Made by a program: the position numbers and the translations under genes
Notes under the pieces: model-generated
Databases searched by the model: none
What the model saw: the letters and a program-made list of their open reading frames with translations, nothing else
Told to the model about the DNA's origin: nothing
Part shown: positions 43,110-54,926 of the stretch, piece by piece
Layout: every line of letters starts with the position of its first letter
How positions within the stretch are numbered: position 1 is the first letter of the stretch
Source: Burkholderia oklahomensis C6786
GTDB lineage: Bacteria; Pseudomonadota; Gammaproteobacteria; Burkholderiales; Burkholderiaceae
Assembly (NCBI RefSeq): GCF_000959365.1
Contig: NZ_CP009555.1
Span: 3,968,001 to 4,032,000, forward strand
Reading direction: 5' to 3'
DNA length: 64,000 nt

Positions 43110-43305
43110 GTGTCTCTCCGTTCGTGAAGAACATGACGCAACGATATCGAGACGAATCGGCATTGGATACGACGCGCGCGCCGATTTAAGAATAGTTAAT
43201 ACCGAATTAACCGAAGTTAACCGTCTGGCGCGCTTTTTCGAATTCGGGTCGGGTCGTTAGGGGTTCGCACCGCGCAATACGCGGCCGCCGGCCCGTCGGG
43301 TCGGA

Positions 43306-44403
43306 TCAGGTCAGCGACGTGTCGATCAGGCGCCGCGGCGTCTCGAGATACTCCTTCGACTGCATCTCGACGATGCGCGAGACCGTCCGGCTGAATTCGT
43401 TCGCCATCGGCCCTTCGACGTACAGATCTTCCGCGGGCACCGCGGCCGACATCAGCAGCTTCACCTTGTGGTCGTACAGCACGTCGATGAGCCACGTGAA
43501 GCGGCGCGCCTCGGACGCCATCCGCGGCGACATCTGCGGCACCTCCGACAGCACGATCGCATGGAAGCGGCTCGCGAGCTCGAGGTAGTCGTTCTGCGAG
43601 CGCGGGCCGCCGCAGAGCGTCGCGAAATCGAACCAGACGACGCCGTCCGCGCGGCGCAGCGCCTTGATCTCGCGCTTTTCGATGTGCAGGATCGGGCTCT
43701 CGTCGGGCACCGCGGCGAGCTGCGCGAACGCATGGCGCAGCGCGCGATCGGCTTCCGCGCCGAGCGGCGTGTGATACATCCGCACCTGCGTGAGCGTGCG
43801 CTGCCGGTAGTCGACGCCTGCGTCGACGTTCAGCACGTCGAGCTTGTCCTTCAGGAGCGCGATCGCGGGCAGCATGCGGTCGCGATGCAATCCGTCGGGG
43901 TACAGATCGTCCGGATCGTAATTGGACGTCATCACGAACTGCACGCCGTTCGAGAACAGCCGGTCGAGCAGCCGATACAGGATCATCGCGTCGGCGATGT
44001 CCGACACGTGGAATTCGTCGAAGCAGATGAGCCGATAGCGCTTCGCGATGCGGCGCGCGAGTTCGTCGAGCGGATCGGCCTGCCCTTTCAGCTCCTCGAG
44101 CTCGCGATGCACTTCGCGCATGAACTCGTGGAAATGCAGCCGCGTCTTGCGCTGCACCGGCACGACCGCATAGAAGCTGTCCATCAGGAAACTCTTGCCG
44201 CGCCCGACGCCGCCCCACATATAGACGCCGCGCGGCAGATCCGGGCGAATGACGAGTTTCTTGAACGCATTCGAGCGACGCGCCTTGTAGGCAGCCCATT
44301 CGCCATAACAGCGCTGCAGGCGTTCGACCGCGGCGCGCTGCGCGGCATCGGACTGATAGCCGCGCGTCTTCAGCTCGTGCTCGTAGTATTCGGTGACGTT
44401 CAT
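43306..44403 (-). CDS. zapE: cell division protein ZapE (AFG1-like ATPase)
   Basis: ZapE is an AFG1-type AAA+ ATPase that associates with the Z-ring and is needed under stress or low oxygen in E. coli. The 365-residue protein has Walker A GGVGRGKSFLMDSF near residue 70, the AFG1 segment LHFHEFMREVHREL, Walker B YRLICFDEFHVSDIADAMIL and arginine-finger region FVMTSNYDPDDLYPDGLHRD. The ATG at 44403 starts the conserved MNVTEYYEHEL. It follows lpdA but a strong terminator lies between them, inside what would be the zapE leader. Confidence 0.93.
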   Translation of the reverse strand: MNVTEYYEHELKTRGYQSDAAQRAAVERLQRCYGEWAAYKARRSNAFKKLVIRPDLPRGVYMWGGVGRGKSFLMDSFYAVVPVQRKTRLHFHEFMREVHRELEELKGQADPLDELARRIAKRYRLICFDEFHVSDIADAMILYRLLDRLFSNGVQFVMTSNYDPDDLYPDGLHRDRMLPAIALLKDKLDVLNVDAGVDYRQRTLTQVRMYHTPLGAEADRALRHAFAQLAAVPDESPILHIEKREIKALRRADGVVWFDFATLCGGPRSQNDYLELASRFHAIVLSEVPQMSPRMASEARRFTWLIDVLYDHKVKLLMSAAVPAEDLYVEGPMANEFSRTVSRIVEMQSKEYLETPRRLIDTSLT

Positions 44404-44414
44404 CATGCAAACCG

Positions 44415-44453
44415 GCAAAAACGAAGGCGAGCGGGAAAACCCGCCCGCCTTCG
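44415..44453 (-). terminator. terminator of the odhA-odhB-lpdA operon
   Basis: CGAAGGCGAGCGGG at 44422-44435 pairs with CCCGCCCGCCTTCG at 44440-44453 with one mismatch. On the minus strand the stem is followed by TTTTTGCCGG. A second GC-rich hairpin lies at about 44466-44490. Confidence 0.85.
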
Positions 44454-44509
44454 CCGAGAAACTGCGGCGCCGGCCGCGAAGGCCGGCGCGCGGTGCTGCG
44501 TTTTCGCGC

Positions 44510-45940
44510 TTAGCTGTTGAGCGAGCGCTTGTCGACGGCGAGCGCCGCTTCGCGCATCACTTCGGACAACGACGGATGCGGATGGCAGATTCGGGCGATG
44601 TCTTCCGACGCCGCCTTGAATTCCATCGCGACCACGGCTTCGGCGATCAGGTCCGACGCATTCGGCGAGATCACGTGCACGCCGAGCAGCTCGTCCGTCT
44701 TCGCGTCGGCGATCATCTTCACGAAACCGTCCGAACGGCCCATGCCGAGCGCGCGGCCGTTGATCGAGAACGGGAACTTGCCCGACTTGATCTCGCGGCC
44801 TTCCGCCTTCAGCTGCTGCTCGGTCTTGCCGACCCACGCGATTTCCGGCTCGGTGTAGATCACCCACGGAATGCAGTTGTAGTCGATGTGCGGCTTCTGG
44901 CCGTCGATCACTTCCGCGACGAGCACGCCTTCGTCTTCCGCCTTGTGCGCGAGCATCGGGCCGCGCACGACGTCGCCGATCGCGTAGACGTTCGGCACCG
45001 CGGTGCGGCAGTGGTCGTCGACGTCGATGAAGCCGCGCTCGTTCGCCTTCAGGCCGATCGCCTCGAGGCCGAGATTGTCGGTGTTCGGCATGCGGCCGAT
45101 CGATACGATCAGGCGATCCGCTTCGAGCGTCTTCGCGTTGCCGTCCTTGTCGGTGTATGCGATCGACACGCCGTTCGCGCCCGTCTTCACTTCGGCGATC
45201 TTCACACCGAGGTTGATGTCGAGGCCTTGCTTCTTGAACAGCTTCGCCGCTTCCTTCGCGAGCGCTTCGTCGGCCGCGCCGAGGAACGCCGGCAGCGCTT
45301 CGAGCACCGTCACTTCGGCGCCGAGGCGGCGCCACACCGAGCCGAGCTCGAGGCCGATCACGCCCGCGCCGATCACGGCGAGCTTCTTCGGCACCGTGTC
45401 GAACGTCAGCGCGCCTTCGTTGTCCGCGACGATCTTGTTGTCGACCGGCACGTTCGGCAGATGGCGCGCCTTCGAGCCCGTCGCGATGATCACGTTCTTC
45501 GCGGTGACGACTTCGGTTTCGCCTTCGCCGCTCACTTCGATCTGCACGCCGGCGTCGGTCTTGCCGGTGAACTTGCCGTGGCCCTTCAGCCACGTGATCT
45601 TGTTCTTCTTGAACAGGAATTCGATCCCGCCCGTCATCTTCTCGACGATCGCATCCTTGCGGCCGATCATCTTCGCGACGTCCATCTTCACGTCGCCGAC
45701 GCTGATGCCGTGGTCGGCGAGGTGATGCGACGCCTTCTCGAACTCTTCCGACGAGGCGAGGAGCGCCTTCGACGGGATGCAGCCGACGTTCAGGCACGTG
45801 CCGCCCAACTTCAGCGCGCCCGCCGGGTTCTTCCATTTTTCGATACAGGCAACCGTTTTGCCCAACTGAGCGGCGCGGATCGCGGCGATGTAGCCGCCAG
45901 GGCCGGCGCCGATCACGACGACGTCAAATTCCTTCGACAT
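44510..45940 (-). CDS. lpdA: dihydrolipoyl dehydrogenase (E3)
   Basis: E3 reoxidises the dihydrolipoyl groups of E2, passing electrons through FAD and a disulfide to NAD+. The 476-residue protein has the FAD-binding GAGPGG at residues 11-16, the redox-active disulfide in [13 protein letters not shown] (Cys49, Cys54), the NAD-binding site [20 protein letters not shown], a second FAD motif ([20 protein letters not shown]) and the C-terminal active-site His in [14 protein letters not shown]. It is the third gene of the 2-oxoglutarate dehydrogenase operon, 96 bp after odhB. Confidence 0.97.
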   Translation of the reverse strand: MSKEFDVVVIGAGPGGYIAAIRAAQLGKTVACIEKWKNPAGALKLGGTCLNVGCIPSKALLASSEEFEKASHHLADHGISVGDVKMDVAKMIGRKDAIVEKMTGGIEFLFKKNKITWLKGHGKFTGKTDAGVQIEVSGEGETEVVTAKNVIIATGSKARHLPNVPVDNKIVADNEGALTFDTVPKKLAVIGAGVIGLELGSVWRRLGAEVTVLEALPAFLGAADEALAKEAAKLFKKQGLDINLGVKIAEVKTGANGVSIAYTDKDGNAKTLEADRLIVSIGRMPNTDNLGLEAIGLKANERGFIDVDDHCRTAVPNVYAIGDVVRGPMLAHKAEDEGVLVAEVIDGQKPHIDYNCIPWVIYTEPEIAWVGKTEQQLKAEGREIKSGKFPFSINGRALGMGRSDGFVKMIADAKTDELLGVHVISPNASDLIAEAVVAMEFKAASEDIARICHPHPSLSEVMREAALAVDKRSLNS

Positions 45941-46036
45941 GACAATCCTTTGATTTGGCTGCGGCGCGCCGAACGGGCGCCCGGAAAGGAGCGCCCGCGC
46001 GGCCCGCCGCAGCGGTTCGATGCGGGAAAAGCGTGC

Positions 46037-47302
46037 TTACAGGTCGAGCAGCAGGCGCGCCGGATCTTCGAGCGCGTCCTTCATCGCGACGAGCGACAGC
46101 ACCGCTTCGCGGCCATCGATGATCCGGTGGTCGTACGACAGCGCGAGATAGTTGATCGGACGGATCACGATCTGGCCGTTCTCGACGACCGGGCGCTCCT
46201 TCGTCGCATGCACGCCGAGGATGGCCGACTGCGGCGGGTTGATGATCGGGGTCGACAGCATCGAGCCGAACACGCCGCCGTTCGAGATCGAGAACGTACC
46301 GCCCGTCATTTCGTCGATCGACAGCTTGCCGTCCTTCGCCTTCTGGCCGAATTCGGCGATCTTCTTCTCGATCTCGGCGAGGCTCAGCTGATCCGCGTTG
46401 CGCAGGATCGGCACGACGAGGCCGCGCGGCGAACCGACCGCGATGCCGATGTCGAAGTAGCCGTGGTAGACGATGTCGTTGCCGTCGATCGACGCGTTCA
46501 CGAGCGGGAACTTCTTCAGCGCGTGGACCGCGGCCTTCACGAAGAACGACATGAAGCCGAGCTTCACGCCGTGCTCCTTCTCGAACTTGTCCTTGTACTT
46601 CGCACGCAGGTCCATGACGGGCTGCATGTTCACTTCGTTGAACGTCGTCAGGATCGCGTTCGTCTGCTGCGACTCGAGCAGACGCTCGGCGATGCGCGCA
46701 CGCAGACGCGACATCGGCACGCGCTGTTCCGGACGGTCGTTGAGCCACGTCGTCGCCGACGCCGGCACCTTAACCTCCGGCAGCGCCGGCTTCGCGGCGG
46801 CCTTCGCCGGCGCGGCGGCCGGCGCGGCCTTCGGCGCGCCGCCCGCGGACAGCACGTCGCCCTTCGTGATGCGGCCGTCGCGGCCCGAGCCGGCGACGTC
46901 GCCGGCGGCGAGACCCTTCTCCGCCATCAGCTTCGACGCGGCGGGCGAGGCGGAAGCCGCGCTCGACGCAGCGGCAGCGGCGGGTTGCGCGGCGGGCGCG
47001 GGCGCGGCGGCCGGCTGGACTTCGGCGGCGCCTGCCGCGGCGGCGGCGGCGCCCGCCTTCGCTTCGGTGTCGATCGTCGCGATCAGCTGGTCGGCGACGA
47101 CCGTGTCACCGTCGTTCTGCAGCACTTGCGCGAGCACGCCCGCGGCGGGCGCCGGCACTTCGAGGACGACCTTGTCGGTCTCGAGCTCGATCAGGATTTC
47201 GTCTTGCGCGACGGCTTCGCCGGGCTTCTTCTTCCACTGCAGCATGGTCGCTTCCGAAACCGATTCGGAGAGCTGGGGGACTTTGACTTCTACGATAGCC
47301 AT
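46037..47302 (-). CDS. odhB: dihydrolipoyl succinyltransferase, 2-oxoglutarate dehydrogenase E2
   Basis: E2 transfers the succinyl group from E1 to CoA and forms the structural core of the complex. The 421-residue product has one lipoyl domain with the modified Lys44 ([11 protein letters not shown]), an Ala/Pro-rich hinge, the peripheral-subunit-binding domain ([32 protein letters not shown]) and the catalytic domain ending in [15 protein letters not shown], which holds the active-site His and Asp. Also called sucB. It is the middle gene of the operon, 133 bp after odhA. The ATG at 47302 follows AGGAAATTCAA. Confidence 0.97.
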   Translation of the reverse strand: MAIVEVKVPQLSESVSEATMLQWKKKPGEAVAQDEILIELETDKVVLEVPAPAAGVLAQVLQNDGDTVVADQLIATIDTEAKAGAAAAAAGAAEVQPAAAPAPAAQPAAAAASSAASASPAASKLMAEKGLAAGDVAGSGRDGRITKGDVLSAGGAPKAAPAAAPAKAAAKPALPEVKVPASATTWLNDRPEQRVPMSRLRARIAERLLESQQTNAILTTFNEVNMQPVMDLRAKYKDKFEKEHGVKLGFMSFFVKAAVHALKKFPLVNASIDGNDIVYHGYFDIGIAVGSPRGLVVPILRNADQLSLAEIEKKIAEFGQKAKDGKLSIDEMTGGTFSISNGGVFGSMLSTPIINPPQSAILGVHATKERPVVENGQIVIRPINYLALSYDHRIIDGREAVLSLVAMKDALEDPARLLLDL

Positions 47303-47435
47303 TTGAATTTCCTGGATGCTTAATCTGGGTAACGACGAGACGTCTGCATGCGCGGTCGGGAATCGCGGCGCGCGGCGCCTGCGATCGAACGCGCGCGGGA
47401 AAGCGCACCGCGCCTTCCCGCTTCGCTACGTCTCT

Positions 47436-50300
47436 TTATTTCGCGATCGATGCGCTCTTCAAGCGGCCGAATGCGCCTTCGATGAGGGCCTTCTGCTGCT
47501 CGTAGTGCTTCGCGTAATAGCCGACGGCCGGCGAGGCGGAAGCCGGGCGGCCGCTGTACGCGAGCTTCTGCCCTTCCTTCATGCCTTCCTTCAGGTGGTG
47601 TTCGACGTAGAACCACGGCCCCTGATTTTGCGGCTCGTCCTGCACCCAGACCACTTCCGTCGCGTTCTCGAACTTCTTCATCTCCGCTTCGAACTGCTTG
47701 TGCGCGAACGGATAGAGCTGCTCGATCCGGACGATCGCGACATCGTTCGCCTTCGCTTCGCGGCGATGCGCAACGAGGTCGTAGTACACGCGGCCCGAGC
47801 AGACCAGCACGCGCTTGACCTTCTTCGCGTCGATGCCGCCGTCGACTTCGCCCAGCACCGGCTGGAACGAACCCTTCGCCAGCTCCGACAGGTCCGACAC
47901 CGCCTCCTTGTGGCGCAGCAGCGACTTCGGCGTCGCCACGACGAGCGGCTTGCGGAACAGGCGGATCATCTGACGGCGCAGCAGATGGAAAATCTGTGCC
48001 GGCGTCGTCGGCTGCACCACTTGCATGTTGTGATCCGCGCAGAGCTGCAGGAAACGCTCGATGCGAGTCGACGAGTGCTCCGGACCCTGGCCTTCGTAGC
48101 CGTGCGGCAGCAGCATCGTCAGGCCCGACACGCGGCCCCACTTCACTTCGCCCGACGAGATGAACTGGTCGATCACGACCTGCGCGCCGTTGACGAAGTC
48201 GCCGAACTGCGCTTCCCACGCGACGAGCGTGTTCGGCTCGGCGGTCGAGTAGCCGTATTCGAAGCCCAGCACCGCCTCTTCCGACAGCACCGAGTCGATC
48301 ACCGTGAACTTCGCCTGGCCTTCGGCGATGTTCTGCAGCGGCACGTAGGTGCCGTCGTTCCAGCGCTCGCGGTTCTGGTCGTGCAGCACCGCGTGACGGT
48401 GCGTGAACGTGCCGCGGCCCGAGTCCTGGCCGGTCAGTCGCACGGCGTAGCCCGACGCGACGAGCGATGCGAACGCGAGGTGCTCGCCCATGCCCCAGTC
48501 GAGCGGCTGATCGCCGCGCGCCATCGCGCGACGGTCGTTGATCACGCGCTCGACGAGCGGGTGGACCTTGAAGTTCTCGGGCACCGTCGTGATGCGCTCG
48601 CCGAGGCGCTTCAGCTCGGCGAGCGGCACCGCGGTGTCGGCCGCGTCGGTCCACTTGCGGTTCAGGAACGGCATCCAGTCGACCGCGTACTTGCTCTTGT
48701 AGTTCGACAGCACCGGATCGACCGTGTGATGGCCGTCGTCCATCGCCTTGCGGTACGCCTTCACGAAGCCGTCGCCTTCTTCAGCCGTGATCACGCCCTG
48801 CTGGACGAGCTTCTCCGCATACAGCGCACGGGTGCCCGGGTGCTGCGCGATCTTCTTGTACATCAGCGGCTGCGTGACGGCCGGCGTGTCCTGCTCGTTG
48901 TGGCCGAGCTTGCGGAAGCAGACGATGTCGATCACGACATCCTTGTGGAACTGCATCCGGTAGTCGATCGCGATCTGCGTCGCGAGCACGACCGCTTCCG
49001 GATCGTCGCCGTTCACGTGCAGCACCGGCGCCTCGATCATCTTGACGACGTCGGTACAGTACAGCGTCGAGCGCGAGTCGCGCGGGTCCGACGTCGTGAA
49101 GCCGATCTGGTTGTTGATGACGATGTGCAGCGTGCCGTGCGTGCCGTAGCCGCGCGTCTGCGCGAGGTTCAGCGTTTCCATCACGACGCCCTGGCCCGCG
49201 AACGCCGCGTCGCCGTGGATCTGCACGGGCAGCACCTGCAGGCCGTCTGCGTCGCCGCGGCGGTCCATCCGCGCCTTCGCGGAACCCTCGACCACCGGGT
49301 TGACGATTTCGAGGTGCGACGGGTTGAACGCGAGCGACAGGTGGACCGGGCCGCCTTCCGTCGAGACGTCCGACGAGAAGCCCTTGTGATACTTCACGTC
49401 GCCTGCCGGCAGGTCGTCGACGTGCTTGCCTTCGAATTCGGCGAAGAGATCGGCCGGCATCTTGCCGAGCGTGTTCACGAGCACGTTCAGACGGCCGCGG
49501 TGCGCCATGCCGATGACGATTTCCTGCACGCCCTTCGAGCCCGCGTGCTGGACGACTTCGTCCATCGACGCGATGAAGCTCTCGCCGCCTTCGAGCGAGA
49601 AGCGCTTCTGGCCGACGTACTTCGTGTGCAGGTAGCGCTCGAGGCCTTCGGCGGCCGTCAGGCGGTTCAGGATGTGCTTCTTCTTGTCGGCCGAGAAATT
49701 CGGCGTCGCGCGGATCGTCTCGAGACGATCCTGCCACCAGCGCTTCTGCTCCGGATCGCCGATGTACATGAACTCGGCGCCGATCGTGCCGCAATACGTG
49801 TCGCGCAGACCCTTGACGATGTCGCGCAGCGATGCCTGCTCGAAACCGAAATACAGGTTGCTCGCGCTGAACGTCTGGTCGAGGTCGGCTTCGGAGAAAT
49901 CGTAGAACGCGGGTTCCAGCTCGGGAATCGCGGGACGCTCGCGGCGCTTCAGGGGATCGAGATTGGCCCATTGCGAGCCGAGGAAGCGATAAGCGCTGAT
50001 GAGCGACTGAACGTGAACTTGCTTGCGGGCGGTAGCGAGGTTGCTGCCGCTTTCGCGCGGGATGAAAGCGTTGGCTTTCGCGCGCTGCGCGAACGACTCG
50101 ACGATCGGATTGTGGGCCACGTCGCTCGCGTTGGAACCGTCGGTCGCGGGAACGTTCTGCAGTGCGTCGAAATATTCGCGCCAGTTTTCCGGCACCGACG
50201 CCGGATTATCCAAATAGGCTTCGTATAGTTCTTCAACATACGAAGCGTTGCCGCCGAACAAATACGAGTTCAGCTGGAACTGCTTCATTACATCTGACAT
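47436..50300 (-). CDS. odhA: 2-oxoglutarate dehydrogenase E1 component
   Basis: E1 decarboxylates 2-oxoglutarate with thiamine diphosphate and passes the succinyl group to E2, a key TCA-cycle step. The 954-residue protein matches the family: an N-terminal helical segment (YVEELYEAYLDNPASVPENW), GMAHRGRLNVLVNTLGKMPA, the thiamine-binding HGDAAFAGQGVVMETLNLAQ and VINNQIGFTTSDPRDSRSTL regions, and the transketolase-like C-terminal half (GYSTAEPNTLVAWEAQFGDF). Also called sucA. It heads the operon, with about 350 bp of shared noncoding DNA before typA. Confidence 0.97.
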   Translation of the reverse strand: MSDVMKQFQLNSYLFGGNASYVEELYEAYLDNPASVPENWREYFDALQNVPATDGSNASDVAHNPIVESFAQRAKANAFIPRESGSNLATARKQVHVQSLISAYRFLGSQWANLDPLKRRERPAIPELEPAFYDFSEADLDQTFSASNLYFGFEQASLRDIVKGLRDTYCGTIGAEFMYIGDPEQKRWWQDRLETIRATPNFSADKKKHILNRLTAAEGLERYLHTKYVGQKRFSLEGGESFIASMDEVVQHAGSKGVQEIVIGMAHRGRLNVLVNTLGKMPADLFAEFEGKHVDDLPAGDVKYHKGFSSDVSTEGGPVHLSLAFNPSHLEIVNPVVEGSAKARMDRRGDADGLQVLPVQIHGDAAFAGQGVVMETLNLAQTRGYGTHGTLHIVINNQIGFTTSDPRDSRSTLYCTDVVKMIEAPVLHVNGDDPEAVVLATQIAIDYRMQFHKDVVIDIVCFRKLGHNEQDTPAVTQPLMYKKIAQHPGTRALYAEKLVQQGVITAEEGDGFVKAYRKAMDDGHHTVDPVLSNYKSKYAVDWMPFLNRKWTDAADTAVPLAELKRLGERITTVPENFKVHPLVERVINDRRAMARGDQPLDWGMGEHLAFASLVASGYAVRLTGQDSGRGTFTHRHAVLHDQNRERWNDGTYVPLQNIAEGQAKFTVIDSVLSEEAVLGFEYGYSTAEPNTLVAWEAQFGDFVNGAQVVIDQFISSGEVKWGRVSGLTMLLPHGYEGQGPEHSSTRIERFLQLCADHNMQVVQPTTPAQIFHLLRRQMIRLFRKPLVVATPKSLLRHKEAVSDLSELAKGSFQPVLGEVDGGIDAKKVKRVLVCSGRVYYDLVAHRREAKANDVAIVRIEQLYPFAHKQFEAEMKKFENATEVVWVQDEPQNQGPWFYVEHHLKEGMKEGQKLAYSGRPASASPAVGYYAKHYEQQKALIEGAFGRLKSASIAK

Positions 50301-50653
50301 TTGACGCTCACCTTTCTTCGAGCTTCTCGAGAAATAGCGGGTTGCTCAACCTTCCGCGACACGGCCTGACCGTTTAGCGGATTGCGCGAATCAAGTCTTG
50401 CTTGGAAGGACCTAAAACTTGCGTGCGCGCAGCATATCACAGAAAGCCCTGCGGCGAGCGCGGCGATAGCGCCCTGAAAGCCCGTCCCGGCGGGCTTTCG
50501 CGCGGTTCGCGATCATTCCTGCGGCGGCTTGCAACACTGTTTTTCAAACGGCGCGCCCACCCTCTTTCCGCGCATGTGAAAAAGCCGCCCGAAGGCGGCT
50601 TTTCGATGCGTCGCGGAAGGCGGCGCGACGCGCGGGCAACGCCCGGCGAACGC
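50301..50653. other. region between odhA and typA
   Basis: It holds the odhA promoter region (minus strand, near 50300-50450) and the typA terminators. A second inverted repeat, GAAAGCCCG at 50476-50484 with CGGGCTTTC at 50491-50499, is a possible back-up terminator. There is no gene. Confidence 0.6.
50574..50604 (-). terminator. terminator of typA
   Basis: AAAGCCGCC at 50581-50589 pairs with GGCGGCTTT at 50594-50602 around a short CGAA-type loop. On the minus strand the stem runs into TTTTTCACATG. It lies 50 bp after the typA stop. Confidence 0.88.
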
Positions 50654-52480
<1,827 letters not shown>

Positions 52481-52705
52481 AGAAACCTGAAAACGGATGG
52501 AACGCGCAAACGCGCGCGCACCGTTGCCCGATGCGCGCGCAGTTTGCAGCTTGGAAAGCCTCAAATTATAGCACGTCAAGATGTCGCGGGCTGGGCCTTC
52601 CGTTGCAGCGCGGCATCGGCGCCACCATGCGCCCGGCCGCCGATGGGCCCACTCGCGTCAGGGCCATTTTTGCAGTTCTGCATTCAAATCGAGCTTCAAT
52701 TAACA

Positions 52706-52735
52706 TTTGCCGCAGCAACTAATCGCGCCTATACT
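52706..52735 (+). promoter_or_regulatory. candidate promoter of the marR-efflux operon
   Basis: TTTGCC at 52706-52711 and TATACT at 52730-52735 are 18 bp apart, 36 bp before the marR start. Downstream, TAGTCAACTA (52743-52752) is a short palindrome that could be part of a MarR operator. Confidence 0.45.
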
Positions 52736-52770
52736 GCTGCCTAGTCAACTATTGCAGCCTCAGAGAATTT

Positions 52771-53268
52771 ATGTCGGATCCCTCTTCTTCGCAGCATGAT
52801 CTGGATCTGTCCCTGTACCAGATCAACGACAGCGTCGGCTATCTGATGTCGCGCGTGAAATCGCTGATGACGAACATGGTCACGCAGCGCACGCAGACGG
52901 AGCTCGGCATCACCGGCACGCAGGCGACCATGCTGTTCATGCTCGCCGTCGGCAAATGCTCGACGGCGGCCGAGCTCGCGCGCGAATACGGCATCGACGC
53001 GAGCGCGATCACGCGCCTGCTCGATCGCGTCGAGAAGCGCGGCCTGTTGCAGCGGGTGCGCAGCAGCGAGGACCGGCGCGTCGTGCGGCTCGAGCTGACC
53101 GACGAGGGACGCGACCTCACGAGGCGCATGCCGGCCATCTTCCGCAGCGTGCTCGATCAGGTGCTCGACGGCTTCACGCCCGAGGAAGTCGGCTTCCTCA
53201 AGAGCATGCTGCGTCGCATTCTCGTCAATTCGGGCGAATGTCCGGGTGCGAGCGGCAGCTCATCGTAA
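52771..53268 (+). CDS. MarR-family transcriptional regulator of the efflux operon
   Basis: A 165-residue winged-helix regulator: the dimerisation helices (YQINDSVGYLMSRVKSLMTN), recognition region (STAAELAREYGIDASAITRL), and wing (LLQRVRSSEDRRVVRLELTD) are all present. MarR/EmrR-type proteins repress adjacent efflux genes and are released by phenolic or lipophilic compounds. It lies 100 bp before the NodT-EmrA-EmrB genes on the same strand, so local control is very likely. The ATG at 52771 has only a weak ribosome binding site (CAGAGAATTT). Confidence 0.92.
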   Translation: MSDPSSSQHDLDLSLYQINDSVGYLMSRVKSLMTNMVTQRTQTELGITGTQATMLFMLAVGKCSTAAELAREYGIDASAITRLLDRVEKRGLLQRVRSSEDRRVVRLELTDEGRDLTRRMPAIFRSVLDQVLDGFTPEEVGFLKSMLRRILVNSGECPGASGSSS

Positions 53269-53367
53269 ATATTGCCACAACAAGTAATTTAGACAGATAA
53301 ATGTAAGGAAATCCTTGCAGTGTCCACTATTCATTCCGAGTCAGATTCCGAGTCAGGATACCCAGCG

Positions 53368-54864
53368 ATGAAAACCTTCCCGTTGTCCGCCTGCCGGACC
53401 GCCACGGCCGTCGCGGTCGCCGCGCTCGCGCTCGCGGGATGCGCGAACTATTTCGGCATCAAGAGCGACAAGGCGATGGCGCCCGCGACGCAGTTCGAAA
53501 GCGCGCAGAGCCTGCCGGCGCAAGGCGGCCAGTGGCCGTCGCTCGACTGGGCGAACCAGTTCGGCGACCCGCAGTTGCCGAAGCTGATCGACGAGGCGCT
53601 CGAGGGCAATCCGACGATCGCGCAGGCGCAGGCGCGGATCGCGAAGGCATCGTCGTACATCGAATCGTCGCGCTCGACGCTCCTGCCGCAGGCGGACGCG
53701 AAGTATTCGTGGACCCGCGAGCTGTATTCGGGCAACGCCCTCTTCCCGCCGCCGTTCGGCGGCCAGTGGTACAGCGAGAACAACGCGCTCGCGAGCGCGT
53801 CGTGGGAGCTCGACCTGTGGGGCAAGAACCGCGCGCGCCTCCATGCGGCCGTGTCGCAGGAAAAGGCCGCCGAAGCCGACATGCAGCAGGCGCGCGTGAC
53901 GCTCGCGACGTCGGTCGCGCGCACCTACAACCAGCTCGCGCAGCTCTACGCGCTGCGCGACATCGCCGAGCGCGAGATCTCGAACCGGCAGACGGTCGGC
54001 AAGATCACCGACGGCCGCGTCGGCGCGGGTCTCGACACCAACGTCGAGCGCCAGACCGCGCGCGGCAACATCGCGACGAGCCAGTCGACGCTGTCCGACC
54101 TCGACGGCCAGATCACGAACGTGCGCTATCAGCTCGCCGCGCTGCTCGGCAAGGGCCCCGACCGCGGGCTGCGGATCGCGGCGCCCGTGCTGAGCCCGGG
54201 CGCCGCGGTCGCGCTGCCGGAGAACCTGCCCGCCGATCTCGTGTCGCGCCGCCCGGATATCGTCGCCGCGCGCTGGCAGGTCGAGGCGGCGATGCACGAC
54301 GTGAAGGAAGCGAAAGCCGAGTTCTTCCCGGACATCAACCTCGCGGCGGGCTTCGGCTTCGATGCGTTCGGCTGGGGCAAATTCCTGAACTTCGCGAGCC
54401 GCCAGGCGCAATTCGGCCCGGCGATCCATCTGCCGATCTTCGACGGCGGCGCGTTGCGCGCGCAGTTGAAGGGCCGCTACGCCGACTTCGACCTGTCCGT
54501 CGCGAACTACAACCAGGCGCTGATCAATGCGCTGAACGACGTCGCGACGCAAGTCGCGTCGATCCGCTCGATCGACACGCAGATGGGCGACGCGCAGCGC
54601 GCGCTCGACGCGTCGACGCGCGCGTACGAGCTCGCGGTGATCCGCTACAAGGCGGGCCTGTCGCCGCAACTGCAGGTACTGAATGCGGACAGCAACCGGC
54701 TCGTCGCCGAGCAGACGGTGACGAACCTGAAGATGCGCCGCCGCGACCTGCAGATCGGCCTCGTGAAGGCGCTCGGCGGCGGCTTCGACGCGACCGGCAC
54801 GCGGCTCGCCGCGCCGGCTCCCGCGTCGGCGCCGGACGCCTCCGCGCAGCACGCGTCGAACTGA
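53368..54864 (+). CDS. NodT-family outer-membrane efflux lipoprotein
   Basis: A TolC/OprM-type outer-membrane channel protein of 498 residues. The signal peptide ends at a lipobox (ALALAGC, Cys24-25), so it is lipid-anchored. It has two outer-membrane efflux protein repeats: DWANQFGDPQLPKLIDEALE, SWELDLWGKNRARLHAAVSQ, then LVSRRPDIVAARWQVEAAMH, HLPIFDGGALRAQLKGRYAD. It provides the exit duct for the EmrA-EmrB pump encoded next. The ATG at 53368 gives a normal lipoprotein signal; a GTG at 53320 with AAGGA upstream is an alternative that adds 16 residues. Confidence 0.93.
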   Translation: MKTFPLSACRTATAVAVAALALAGCANYFGIKSDKAMAPATQFESAQSLPAQGGQWPSLDWANQFGDPQLPKLIDEALEGNPTIAQAQARIAKASSYIESSRSTLLPQADAKYSWTRELYSGNALFPPPFGGQWYSENNALASASWELDLWGKNRARLHAAVSQEKAAEADMQQARVTLATSVARTYNQLAQLYALRDIAEREISNRQTVGKITDGRVGAGLDTNVERQTARGNIATSQSTLSDLDGQITNVRYQLAALLGKGPDRGLRIAAPVLSPGAAVALPENLPADLVSRRPDIVAARWQVEAAMHDVKEAKAEFFPDINLAAGFGFDAFGWGKFLNFASRQAQFGPAIHLPIFDGGALRAQLKGRYADFDLSVANYNQALINALNDVATQVASIRSIDTQMGDAQRALDASTRAYELAVIRYKAGLSPQLQVLNADSNRLVAEQTVTNLKMRRRDLQIGLVKALGGGFDATGTRLAAPAPASAPDASAQHASN

Positions 54865-54926
54865 ATTCCCGGACACATCCGGACCCTTGCTTTAATCGCC
54901 TTAGATAGCAGACGGAGAAACTCGCC

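Noticed and set aside
47316..50228. Plus-strand open frame of 970 codons opposite odhA
   Set aside because: Antisense shadow of a gene with clear E1 motifs.
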